A stretch of 64,000 bases of DNA from Pseudo-nitzschia pungens (Eukaryota > Bacillariophyta > Bacillariophyceae > Bacillariales > Bacillariaceae). The notes below the pieces were generated by a model, which saw nothing but the letters and a program-made list of their open reading frames with translations, ran no database searches and was not told where the DNA came from. The stretch is taken from assembly GCA_037355855.1 (NCBI GenBank), contig CM074767.1, positions 2,852,001 to 2,916,000 on the forward strand, written 5' to 3'. The position numbers and the translations under genes are program-made. Shown here in pieces: positions 10,378 to 19,814 of the stretch; within the stretch, counting starts at the first letter, position 1; each line of letters begins with the position of its first letter.

Positions 10378-12377
10378 ATAATAATAATAATATACTTATT
10401 TAAGTAGGAAAATCCACCGAAGGTGGTTAAAAGCTACTCAGTCTGTAACCAGACTTTATCGTCGCCTCAATCGAAGAGAGGTTAGGCCCCAAGTTGTAGA
10501 ACGACGCGCCGCCTCAACCATGGGGAATAGGCCCCAGGTTGTAAAGACGACTATTTTGCAAACGAACCTTGGTAAGAGACAGGGAAAAAAACGAACCAGT
10601 CCAGAGCACAACAGACACTGCTGTTGCGAAGCGTACAAGAGACGGGTGACAAGAACGTGAAAGGGAAAGACACAAGCAAAACTGTCCCTCCAATGCTGGT
10701 GAACAGCATCCGTAATGCTAGTGGTTAGCTGACACAAGCAAAACCCTTGCTTAGATACATAGTATCTGTAATGCTAGTGGTCAGCGTACAAAAGCAAAAC
10801 TCCTCTCTGAATGCTGGATTGCAGCATCAGTAATGCGAGTATTCATCCCCAAACACATTCCGGTACCGTAACCTTACCCTATGGTACATCAAAAGAACAC
10901 GGGCAAAATTTCCCAGGTAATGCTCGTGTACCATGTACTGCACAACACTTAGAGGCAGTGGAGCCTACTACCAAATTCGTAACAGCTGCTGCGGAGGACA
11001 TCTGCTGCTGTCCTCCTGTTAGAACGTTGTAGTAGCTTGGAAACAAGGGCTCTAAGTGATAACACTTGAATACCATCAGGGCTGTAGGCTTGAAAACAGA
11101 TCACAGCTGTACTGTGAACTGGCGGGGTATATGTAGGTGGTGAAGCGTTAAGTAACATGTAGTTAGCGACTTTGGGGCTTGGGTCAGAAAAACAGTAGGT
11201 CCATAAGCGAAAACACTTATGGTCCATCAGGGCAGTAGACTTGAAAACAGATGACAGTTGAAGTGTGCACCTGACGGGGTTATGTAGGTAGGAGAGCCTT
11301 AAGCAAGCTGTACTTAGTGGCTTTGGGGCTTGGGTAAGAAAACAGTAGGACCTTAAGCGAGAACATTTAAGGTCTATCAGGGCAGTAGACTTGAAAACAG
11401 ATGACATTTATACTGTACACCTGAGAGGGTTATGTAGGTGGTGGAGCCTTAAGCAAACTGTACTTAGTGGCTTTGGGGCTTGGGTCAGGAAACAGTAGGA
11501 CCCTATGCGAAAACACTTAGGGTCCATCAGGGCAGTAGACTTGAAAACAGATGACATTTACACTGTACACCTGAGAGGGTTATGTAGGGGGTGGAGCCTT
11601 AAGCAAACTGTACTTAGTGGCTTTGGGGCTTGGGTCAGGAAACAGTAGGACCATAAGCGAAACACTTATGGTCCAGCAGGGCAGTAGACTTGAAAACAGA
11701 TGACATTTAGACAGTACATCTGGGAGGTATATGTAGGTAGTCGAGCCTTAAGCAAACTGTACTTAGCGGCTTTGGGGCTTGGGTCAAGAAACAGTAGGAC
11801 CATAAGTGAAAACACTTATAGTCCAGCAGGGCAATGGACTTGAAAACAGATGACAGCTGGAATTTCTTGTAGAAATATTCCTACAGTGGAAGGGGCTGTT
11901 CGTGAACTTTGACTTGAAAAGACTTAAGGGGACTCAGCAAGGAACTTCGAAGAATGTAGAACATTAAGTGAGAATCACTTAAGCAGCTTGGAAACAGTGT
12001 AGAACATTAAGTATAAGATATACTTAGGGGCCTTGCAATGGAGCTGGGAGAACAGATCGTTGTACGGTAGAATCTGTACTGGAATTGCTGTAGAAAATTA
12101 TGTGTCGGTTTTGGTGGTGGTGCTGCTGCTGTTGCCGATCAATCGATGTCCGGCGAGTGGTGAATTGGCAACCAACTCAACCAAACAAAGCATCGAGCAA
12201 CTGAACAAATAGCAGAATCAAAGAGGCGAGGTCGCTGTTAGTATGTGTAGGTCCTGGGGTTGTGATTGGGGGTGTAAAAGGAAGCGAGATATCGCATGGT
12301 AAAGTTGTGTAGAAATCTACGTATTTTTAGTACTGGAACATCGGAACGTCGGACAAAATGCGCGATGCGCAAATTGT
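10378..12377 (-). mobile_element. HPR family copy B
   Basis: 2,000 bp between 20-bp target duplications. On the minus strand it starts ACAATTTGCGC (12377) and ends with hairpins plus a TAA/TTA tail next to 10378. Units of ~152 bp with CAGGGCAGTAGACTTGAAAA recur at about 11227, 11379, 11531 and 11682. Each unit holds a hairpin: GGACCATAAG/CTTATGGTCC at 11648-11674, GGACCCTA/TAGGGTCC at 11498-11525, GGACCTTAA/TTAAGGTCT at 11348-11375. No gene. Long duplications and a simple tail point to target-primed reverse transcription; the enzyme would come from elsewhere. Confidence 0.85.
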
Positions 12378-12397
12378 GTATCCCCTGTATCCCTGTA
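12378..12397. repeat. Target-site duplication of HPR copy B (right)
   Basis: Exact second copy of the 20-bp sequence at 10358-10377. Confidence 0.8.
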
Positions 12398-12439
12398 GCG
12401 AACGTGTTGTACCGGTATGGGGTGCTAACTCCAGAGATA

Positions 12440-12840
12440 CCAGGCTTTTCGCGTACGATTTGTACCAGTTGTACGTACCCCAGATATAGCATCCGTACTA
12501 ATACAGTGTAGCTGAGTGCTACAAGGTTAGGGTTGCTAATGCTACGAAATACGTACTGGATATGCTAACCTACCATGATACCATGCTAAGATACTATGCT
12601 ACCGCCGGGGTCGGGTCATTGGTGTATAATATGTACTATGACCGGATACCTGACCCAGACAGTTACCCAACGCGCTAGCACACCTTTGAATCTAATTAAG
12701 CGGAGCTACGCTACGCTACTCCGCACACACTACGCTACCCGTAGAATACAGTACTGGAGCTACAGAGCTCTGTTATTTTACGAGTTAGCGGAGCGCTGTC
12801 ACGATACGATACAGAGCTCAGCTGCGCTCATCCCCTGTAG
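12440..12840 (+). repeat. R2 dispersed repeat, copy 2
   Basis: Second near-full copy, starting CCAGGCTTTTCGCGTACGAT. It differs from copy 1 by scattered substitutions and small indels. Confidence 0.75.
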
Positions 12841-13020
12841 CGCTGTAGCGCTGTAGCGCTGCAGCGCTGTATCCCTGTATCCCTGTAGCGCTGTATCCCT
12901 GTATCCCTGTAGCGCCGTATCCCTGTATCGCTGCATCCCTGTATCGCTGTATATCTGTAGCGCTGTATCGTAGCGCTGTATCCCCTGTAGCGCTGTATCC
13001 CCCTGTAGCGCTGTAGCAGC
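12830..13020. repeat. GTAGCGCTGTATCCCT microsatellite
   Basis: Degenerate array of 7-12 bp units mixing GTAGCGCT and GTATCCCT. The same units flank HPR copy B at 10320-10377 and 12378-12400, which suggests that copy B inserted into such an array. Confidence 0.8.
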
Positions 13021-13248
13021 AACGCGTCGATAATACAGGGGGGGACTGCAAGCAGCAAGCAGCAGCAATGCGTCGATAATACAGGGGGGGGGGGACAGCA
13101 AGCAGCAAGCAGCAGCAACGCGTCGATAATACAGGGGGGGGACAGCAAGCAGCAAGCAGCAGCAACGCGTCGATAATACAGGGGGGGGACAGCAAGCAGC
13201 AAGCAGCAGCAACGCGTCGATAATACAGGGGGGAGACTGCAAGGTTAG
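13021..13248. repeat. 46-50 bp minisatellite with G-runs
   Basis: Five units start at about 13023, 13069, 13119, 13166 and 13213, each ACGCGTCGATAATACAG followed by a run of about 6-11 G and then CAGCAAGCAGCAAGCAGCAG. The G-runs vary in length between units. Confidence 0.85.
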
Positions 13249-13440
13249 GGTTGCTAATGCTACGAAATACTGGAGATGCTAACCTACCATGATACCATTG
13301 CTAAGATACTATGCTACCGCCGGGGTCGGGTCATCATAGTACAATATGTACTATGACCGGATACCAGATCCAAACAGTTACTAAGCGAGCTAGCGCTAAT
13401 ACCATTAGGGTTAAGGGTTGTAGCGCCGTAGCGTAGCGCT
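13235..13440 (+). repeat. R2 dispersed repeat, partial copy 3
   Basis: Starts inside the family at GCAAGGTTAGGGTTGCTAAT, includes GCTACCGCCGGGGTCGGGTC, and stops shortly after the GACCGGATACC block. Truncated at both ends. Confidence 0.65.
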
Positions 13441-14050
13441 CAATATTATTATTACGTAGTACGTAGTATTATTATTATTTTAATTTGGTATCTTTTACGT
13501 CATTATGACAATATGGGTGTCAAAAATGACTGGTAACTTTTAGGTACGTCATTACGGTATGACAATAATAATAATATACGTATTTAAATAACTTTAATCA
13601 CCGTAATGACGTATATTTGATTTATTATTATTTTTTGGTATCTTTTACGTCATTATGACAATATGGGTGTCAAACGAGCCGACGACACCCACCGGTTTTG
13701 CAAATCACTGTATTAAATCACTGTATTTTGCTCTTGCAAATCACTGTATTAAATCACTGTAAATTTGTTGTTGAACCACTATTAGGGTTAAGTGTACCTC
13801 TAATCGGCTCATTATTATTATTTTTTGGTATCTTTTACGTCATTATGACAATATGGGTGTCAAACGAGCCGACGACACCCACCGGTTTTGCAAATCACTG
13901 TATTAATTCACTGTATTTTTCTTTTGCAAATCGTCACTCTATTTTGAATCACTGTATTTTGCTCCCTCCCGTAATCACTTTTTTTGTGCTCCACTCACTA
14001 TTTTCAGGAATAACACAAATCACTGCTGTTTCGATTCACAATCCGACTTA
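13441..14050. repeat. AT-rich region with repeated TTTTACGTCATTATGACAAT units
   Basis: GGTATCTTTTACGTCATTAT followed by GACAATATGGGTGTC occurs three times (about 13480, 13637, 13827). The last two copies extend into an inverted repeat GGGTGTC/GACACCC and CACCGGTTTTGCAAATCACT, i.e. a ~190 bp tandem duplication. ATT/TAA runs and ATACGTATTTAAATAACTTT (13577) resemble the tail of the HPR-like copy at 54658. No gene. Confidence 0.65.
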
Positions 14051-14380
14051 TTTTGAGTAGAGTTGCTTTATTGCACTCCGTCACGAGAACGAATACTAGA
14101 ACCCGCCCTACGGTAGGCTCTTTTGCTCATTGTATTTTAGTCCGAATAACCTCCTTGAAGTGGTACAAGAAGGAATACCGATTGGTAAACACTTCAACAC
14201 GGTCAAGTTCTTGGTTTTCGCGTCGAGGATTAAGAAGAGAATGTCAGTGTTCTTCGTTTCCCGCCCTTCTCCCTACTATCTATTCCTAGCCGGTAAGTGA
14301 TCAGTTGATTCCGTTTATTTCAATCGAAGCCTTCGTTCCTTTCAACGACCTCACGATCCTATGATAATCATCCCTCTTTC
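14051..14380. other. Spacer before the 14.4 kb minisatellite
   Basis: Non-repetitive and without a convincing frame or recognisable motif. It could be the 5' flank of the oxygenase-like gene. Confidence 0.35.
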
Positions 14381-14935
14381 GATCGATTCCAAGCCGGTGT
14401 ACATTCCCCCTACGATAGATTCTATCGGATCGATTGAACCCTACGATTCATCGGATCCAAGCCCTTGCTTTTCCCCTACGATTCATCGGATCGATTCAAC
14501 CTTACGATTCATCGGATCCAAGCCCTTGCTTTTCCCCTACGATTCATCGGATCGATTGAACCCTACGATTCATCGGATCGATTGAACCCAACGATTCATC
14601 GGATCCAAGCCCTTGCTTTTCCCCTACGATTCATCGGATCGATTCAACCCTACGATTCATCGGATCCATTGAACCCTACGATTCATCGGATCCAAGCCCT
14701 TGCTTTTCCCCTACGATTCATCGGATCCATTGAACCCTACGATTCATCGGATCCATTGAACCCAACGATTCATCGGATCCAAGCCCTTGCTTTTCCCCTA
14801 CGATTCATCGGATCGATTCAACCCCACGATTCATCGGATCGATTGAACCCTATGATTCATCGGATCCAAGCCCTTGCTTTTCCCCTACGATTCATCGGAT
14901 CGATTCAACCCTGTGCCTTTCCCCTACGATTCAAA
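14381..14935. repeat. Minisatellite upstream of the oxygenase-like gene
   Basis: About 29-bp base unit CCCTACGATTCATCGGATCG + ATTGAA, arranged in higher-order units of ~60-90 bp separated by CCAAGCCCTTGCTTTTC. The array lacks stop codons in the frame of the downstream gene, so an open frame runs back to 14465, but its translation is pure repeat and probably not protein. Confidence 0.85.
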
Positions 14936-14941
14936 CCTAAC

Positions 14942-16027
14942 ATGAAAACAGCCACGAAAGCAACGACAGCAAAGCAACTGTCTAAAAAAGGGCGTTACCA
15001 AAAAGCCAAGAGGAAATACGGGAGGGCAGCTAGAAAGAGAATGACATCGAACTTCATCAAGAATGCACCACCGAAGTCGAAAATCCACAATACTTACAAC
15101 CACTTGGTGAGGATAAAACCAACGAACCAGGAGTTGAGTGTTACACCTCCGACGAACATCGTCAAAAGAGAATTGTGGATTGTAACCAACAACGATTTCT
15201 TCAACAATGAGAAATTCTTTGCAACCAAGTGGAACAACAACTATCCCCCCAACGCTCTGTCTATCGACGATCCGGAATCTTTCACGACATTGGATAGTAC
15301 GAATGATGACCATGTTGTAGCTGTGGATAAAATTGTACCATCTCTGAGAGTGTTTGCAAAAGTGTCCAGGGATAAAGCGAGACAACATCTGGCTGGAACG
15401 GAGGCTATCCAACATACAAGAATGTTTGCGACAAAGATTGTTAAAGCCAAACCAACAATTAAAAGAGGATGTAAGTGTGGTAGCATCAATAACGGATATG
15501 CTATTGTCGGTGTTCGACCCAACCGTGCACAGCGTGGCCTTGGTCCGTATGTGTTCAAAAAAACCGTGAAGCTATGGGAACAAGAGGATTTAAACGACGC
15601 TGCAGATCATATCGTGGATCAAATGGAGGAAAGTTTACGTCCGCTTGATCACTTTTTTGGTCATGAAATCTCTGTCATCCATCAGGTTTATGATCTAACA
15701 ACACTGAAAACAGTTGGCAGTCGCTCCCTTGCCTTCTCAATAGGTAAGGATTATCATTCCAAATGCCATTTCGATGATGACTATTACTACACTCTTTTGA
15801 CTGTTGTTGGTCCGTCGGAGGTAGGTAACGTGAGTATACATGATGATGAGGTTCTATATTATTTCATTTTCCCTTCCTATGGAATCAAAATCCCACTTCG
15901 TTCTGGGGATACACTGTTGTTTAACCCTAGCATCTTGCATAGCTGTTCCAATCCTAAATACAAAGGCTGTTACATTATGAGTGCCTTCGTACCAAGAAAA
16001 ACTTTACTAAGAGCCGACATTCCATAA
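14942..16027 (+). CDS. 2-oxoglutarate/Fe(II)-dependent oxygenase-like protein
   Basis: Starts at ATG 14942 (MKTATKATTAKQLSKKGRYQ); 361 residues, ending TAA TAA. The basic N-terminus (Lys/Arg-rich to about residue 40) looks like a nucleic-acid-binding or nuclear-localisation segment. The C-terminal half has the double-stranded beta-helix iron-site pattern: His276-Phe-Asp278 (CHFDDDYYYTLL), distal His333 (NPSILHSCSNP) after RSGDTLLFNP, and an Arg near 352 that could bind 2-oxoglutarate. Family members hydroxylate proteins or nucleic-acid bases; the substrate here is unknown. I recall similar proteins in repetitive families of diatoms and other algae, sometimes carried by transposons. It sits between two minisatellites that share the GATCCAAGCC motif. 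Confidence 0.72.
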   Translation: MKTATKATTAKQLSKKGRYQKAKRKYGRAARKRMTSNFIKNAPPKSKIHNTYNHLVRIKPTNQELSVTPPTNIVKRELWIVTNNDFFNNEKFFATKWNNNYPPNALSIDDPESFTTLDSTNDDHVVAVDKIVPSLRVFAKVSRDKARQHLAGTEAIQHTRMFATKIVKAKPTIKRGCKCGSINNGYAIVGVRPNRAQRGLGPYVFKKTVKLWEQEDLNDAADHIVDQMEESLRPLDHFFGHEISVIHQVYDLTTLKTVGSRSLAFSIGKDYHSKCHFDDDYYYTLLTVVGPSEVGNVSIHDDEVLYYFIFPSYGIKIPLRSGDTLLFNPSILHSCSNPKYKGCYIMSAFVPRKTLLRADIP

Positions 16028-16079
16028 TAATATTAAACGATAATTTGAACTACTTGTCCATCGATTGCCTTGTAAATCA

Positions 16080-16690
16080 TTCCTACAATCGATTCCAAGC
16101 CGGTGTGGTATACGATCGATTCCAAGCCTGTGTGGTATTCATTCCCCTTACGACCGATTCCAAGTTAACCCATACGATCCAAGCCGGTAGTTTGTTCCTT
16201 CCAACCCATACGATCCAAGTGTACGATCCATCGATCCAAGCCGGTAGTTTGTTCCTTCCAACCCATACGATCCAAGTGTACGATCCATCGATCCAAGCCG
16301 GTAGTTTGTTCCTTCCAACCCATACGATCCAAGTGTACGATCCATCGATCCAAGCCGGTAGTTTGTTCCTTCCAACCCATACGATCCAAGTGTACGATCC
16401 ATCGATCCAAGCCGGTGCGTGTTCCTTTAAACCCATACGATCCAAGCGTACGATCCATCGATCCAAGCCGGTAGTTTGTTCCTTCCAACCCATACGATCC
16501 AAGTGTACGATCCATCGATCCAAGCCGGTGCGTGTTCCTTTAAACCCATACGATCCAAGCGTACGATCCATCGATCCAAGCCGGTAGTTTGTTCCTTCCA
16601 ACCCATACGATCCAAGCGTACGATCCATCGATCCAAGCCGGTGGTTTGTTCCTTCCAACCCATACGATCCAAGCGTACGGTCCATCGATC
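16080..16690. repeat. 58-bp minisatellite downstream of the oxygenase-like gene
   Basis: Units of ~58 bp built from ACCCATACGATCCAAG, GTACGATCCATCGATCCAAG and CCGGTAGTTTGTTCCTTCC. A CGATTCCAAGCCGGTGTG lead-in (16089) also occurs left of the gene near 14387, linking the two flanks. Confidence 0.85.
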
Positions 16691-16930
16691 TCAGCAACCC
16701 TACTATGATTCATCCCAAACACCGATCGATTCAGCAACCCTACGATTTTTCCAAACCCCGATCGATTCAGCAACCCTACAATTTTTCCAAACCGCGATCG
16801 ATTCAGCAACCCTACAATTTTTCCAAACCGCGATCGATTCAGCAACCCTACTACAATTCACCCCAAACATCCCAAACCCCGATCGATTCAGCAACCCTAC
16901 GATTTTTCCAAACCCTGATCGATTCAATAG
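16690..16930. repeat. 34-36 bp minisatellite (ATCGATTCAGCAACCCTAC)
   Basis: About six units of GATCGATTCAGCAACCCTAC + RATTTTTCCAAACC. It is contiguous with the arrays on either side. Confidence 0.85.
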
Positions 16931-17100
16931 TTCGAATCGATCGAATGAAACGCCGGTACGAATCGATCGATTGATCCGCAAGTACTTGTCCATCTAGTTC
17001 GATTGCCATTCCGATAGTTAGAATCGATCGAATGAAACGCCGGTACGAATCGATCGATTGATCCGCAAGTACTTGTCCATCTAGTTCGATTGCCATCGAT
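16930..17100. repeat. Two ~88-bp tandem units
   Basis: Two near-identical units, each running from GAATCGATCGAATGAAACGC through GATTGATCCGCAAGTACTTG to TAGTTCGATTGCCAT. ACTTGTCCATC-GATTGCC also appears at 16051, just after the oxygenase stop. Confidence 0.8.
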
Positions 17101-18000
17101 GGATTGATCAGCCTGTGTGGTGATAGTTAGTTCGATAGCCATTCCGATTGTTCGTTCGACTGTGATAGTTGGTTTGATTGCGATTCTGATACTAGTTACC
17201 TGGATTCCGATAGATATGGTTGATTGTTGAAGTGGGGGCGCAGGGAGAATGCTGAGCAAACCCCCCACTTGACTTTTAAGGCAAGCCCGAACCTATCAGT
17301 TTCTTCTCCAAACGGGCTGCCAGAGGCACTTTGTATGTGGAGATGAGGCACTGATGACACCTGGACTGATACGGTCAGTTATCCAAACCGTCACTGTGTA
17401 CGGAGGTTTTCCAATGAACAAAGGTGGTAACAACTGCAAGCAGTTGAAACCACCGCGGGGCCACCGCAAGTTCTATTGGAATCACTCCTTTAAAGACACC
17501 AGCAGCCTTGTTGAAAAGACCTCAATCAGAGCAAAATTATGCAAGGTTCACCACCCTGTCCCACCAGGGCCACTGCATTTTGCTGTGTAAAAGGTCCTTC
17601 CCGTTGTGGTAACACCCAACGATGACTCCGACTTGAGGAACCCAACGAAGACTCTGACTTGAGGCAACCAACGAAGACTCTGACATGAGGAAACCACCAT
17701 CTCCAGTCTAGAGAGACATTTAGCAACCAGGCATACCTTGATCCAGAGTCATAGTGGAGGTATTAGGTTGTCGTCCCTCTCCATGGTATCTCAACAGTGC
17801 GCTCGTACAGCTAGTGGTATGATCTCAGGGAGCTACCCCACCACTAGGGTACCTCTGTACATTGAGTTAGCCCTGAAGAGAATCCCATGGTGACCTTCGA
17901 TCCGACATTGTTGTGTCAATCCGAAGTATGAATTCAGTTTTGCCAGGATGCAAAACTAGAATTGTGATCTTTTACTGTTGTTGGAAAATAAAGAAATGAA
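17101..18000. other. Non-coding region, short direct repeats only
   Basis: 17610-17690 holds three ~24-bp units (CCAACGAAGACTCTGACTTG + AGGAA). A 78-codon frame at 17354-17590 resembles nothing known. No transposon protein is visible. Confidence 0.45.
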
Positions 18001-18006
18001 AATGCT

Positions 18007-18017
18007 AATTCCACTAT
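18007..18017. repeat. Candidate left end of a CACTA-like element
   Basis: AATTCCACTAT here and ATAGTGGAATT at 32957-32967 form an 11-bp inverted match containing CACTA. The pair brackets the transposase and its companion genes. The match is short and could be chance, and 3-bp target duplications are not evident. Confidence 0.25.
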
Positions 18018-18119
18018 TGCAACTGCTGGTGGTGATACTTCCACTATTCTAAGTGTTACTTTCATTGCTGATCTAGTAGCGTGTTGATTCTGAAACTACT
18101 CAGGTTTAATTTGGATACT

Positions 18120-18560
18120 TCTATATGTACACTTCATTAGAATCACAGAGTACAATTTACAGGAAATATGAAAAAACCAAAATTGATTCACGCTATCACA
18201 GAGTACAATTTACAGGAAATATGAAAAAACCAAAATTGATTCACAAAAATTCAGGTTTGAAGTGGTTACTTCTACATGTACACTTCATTAGGCTTACAAA
18301 GTACATTTTATAGTAATCATGAAACCATTAAAATTTATTCACAGAAATGTTTATTAGCCAACAGACACCACTTACAATCAGAAATTCATTCACGTTCCTA
18401 TTGAACTACCAACAGACAAAACTTAATTTGATCGTGGTCATGTTAATGTACCAACAGACAACAAATTTAATCACATTAATGTGGTTTACCTTCCAACAGA
18501 CAACACTTAACAACCCAAAATTTTATCCTGTGATTGTTCACCAGACAAACTTTTAATCCC
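18120..18560. repeat. Subterminal-type short repeats (CAACAGACAA and ACACTTCATTAG)
   Basis: 18140-18300 has duplicated blocks ATCACAGAGTACAATTTACA + GGAAATATGAAAAAACC and a twice-used TACACTTCATTAG. 18350-18550 has at least five CAACAGACAMMACTTA-like motifs about 40 bp apart. CACTA/Plavaka transposons usually carry such arrays near their ends as transposase-binding sites; that role here is inferred. Confidence 0.6.
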
Positions 18561-18699
18561 ACACCAGTAATATTCCATTTATTGATTTACATAAGTCATT
18601 TTTCTTTCATATCTACTAACATTCGTCTCTTAGTAGGAGCTAAGGTATGATACACACTATCGTTCCTGTTAGAAGACCCTACTACCATGCAGTACCATC

Positions 18700-19565
18700 C
18701 CAAAGTACATCAAATACATGTGACATCCAAACCATCCGGTCTTTTGGACTCGGACTTTTTCCATAGTCCCAAGGATACATAGGGTGAGGACTATTGGCAC
18801 TGGAATGGTTGAAATATTCTATACTTTTGATTTGCATAAGTCATTTTGTATATTTTCTAGTATAAAATGGCATTAGTGGAGGAAATATGCATGAAATACA
18901 TGTGACATCCAAACCATCCGGTCTTTTGGACTCGGACTTTTTCCGTAGTCCCAAGGATACATAGGGTGAGGACTATTGGCACTGGAATGGTTAAAATATT
19001 CCATATATTGATTTGTATAAGTCATTTTGTATATTTTCTAGTATAAAATGACATTACTGGAGGAAATATGCATGAAATACATGTGACATCCAAACCATCC
19101 GGTCTTTTGGACTCGGACTTTTTCCATAGTCCCAAGGATACATAGGGTGAGGACTATTGGCACTGGAATGGTTGAAATATTCTATACTTTTGATTTGCAT
19201 AAGTCATTTTGTATATTTTCTAGTATAAAATGGCATTAGTGGAGGAAATATGCATGAAATACATGTGACATCCAAACCATCCGGTCTTTTGGACTCGGAC
19301 TTTTTCCATAGTCCCAAGGATACATAGGGTGAGGACTATTGGCGCTGGAATGGTTAAAATATTCTATACTTTTGATTTGCATAAGTCATTTTGTATATTT
19401 TCTAGTATAAAATGGCATTAGTGGAGGAAATATGCATGAAATACATGTGACATCCAAACCATCCGGTCTTTTGGACTCGGACTTTTTCCCCAGTCCCAAG
19501 GATACATAGGGTGAGGACTATTGGCACTGGAATGGTTGAAATATTCTATACTTTTGATTAACATA
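18700..19565. repeat. 182-bp tandem repeat, five units
   Basis: CATCCAAACCATCCGGTCTT starts at 18724, 18904, 19087, 19269 and 19451 (spacing 180-183). The units, bounded by ATGCATGAAATACATGTGA and GGAAATATGCATG, are highly similar. The array ends just left of the gypsy-3 insertion, beyond the 3' end of the transposase gene, so it may be a subterminal array of the host transposon. Confidence 0.85.
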
Positions 19566-19617
19566 ATTCATTTTGTCAACCAAATATTGCCAAATACATG
19601 TGGCAAGCAAATTATGG

Positions 19618-19622
19618 GTACT
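19618..19622. repeat. gypsy-3 target-site duplication (left)
   Basis: GTACT, matched by GTACT at 25442-25446. Confidence 0.85.
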
Positions 19623-19814
19623 TGCCGTACACCAAAATACAGTCACGAGTACACACGGGACTGGATTAAGGATAAGGATAAATACAATCAGCGAGTCGAC
19701 AGAATCGCTGATTCGGAGGGCTCTTAGAACTGTAGCGAATAGACTAGTAATCAATAGAGCTCACAATTTGCATATCACTACTATTCTAATCACTAGTAGA
19801 CCCGGGGTATGGCA
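19623..19814 (+). repeat. gypsy-3 5' LTR
   Basis: 192 bp, TG...CA ends. Immediately followed by the perfect 14-bp palindrome TGATTTTAAAATCA (19815-19828) in place of a TGG-type tRNA primer site. Confidence 0.92.

Noticed and set aside
12398..13020. Telomere-like or centromeric satellite.
   Set aside because: The GGTTAGGGTTGC words are single occurrences inside R2, not tandem TTAGGG arrays, and unit sizes are irregular.
12799..13242. Three overlapping minus-strand frames of 124-147 codons rich in Cys-Leu-Ala repeats.
   Set aside because: Translations of the G-run minisatellite and GTATCCCT microsatellite, open in all three frames at once.
14465..14941. Extension of the oxygenase ORF back into the minisatellite (160 extra residues).
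   Set aside because: The translation is a pure copy of the DNA repeat and the array is open in several frames. ATG 14942 begins the non-repetitive part.
16045..17268. Several long open frames on both strands over the 58-bp and 35-bp minisatellites.
   Set aside because: They exist because the repeat units lack stops; the translations are periodic and strand-symmetric.
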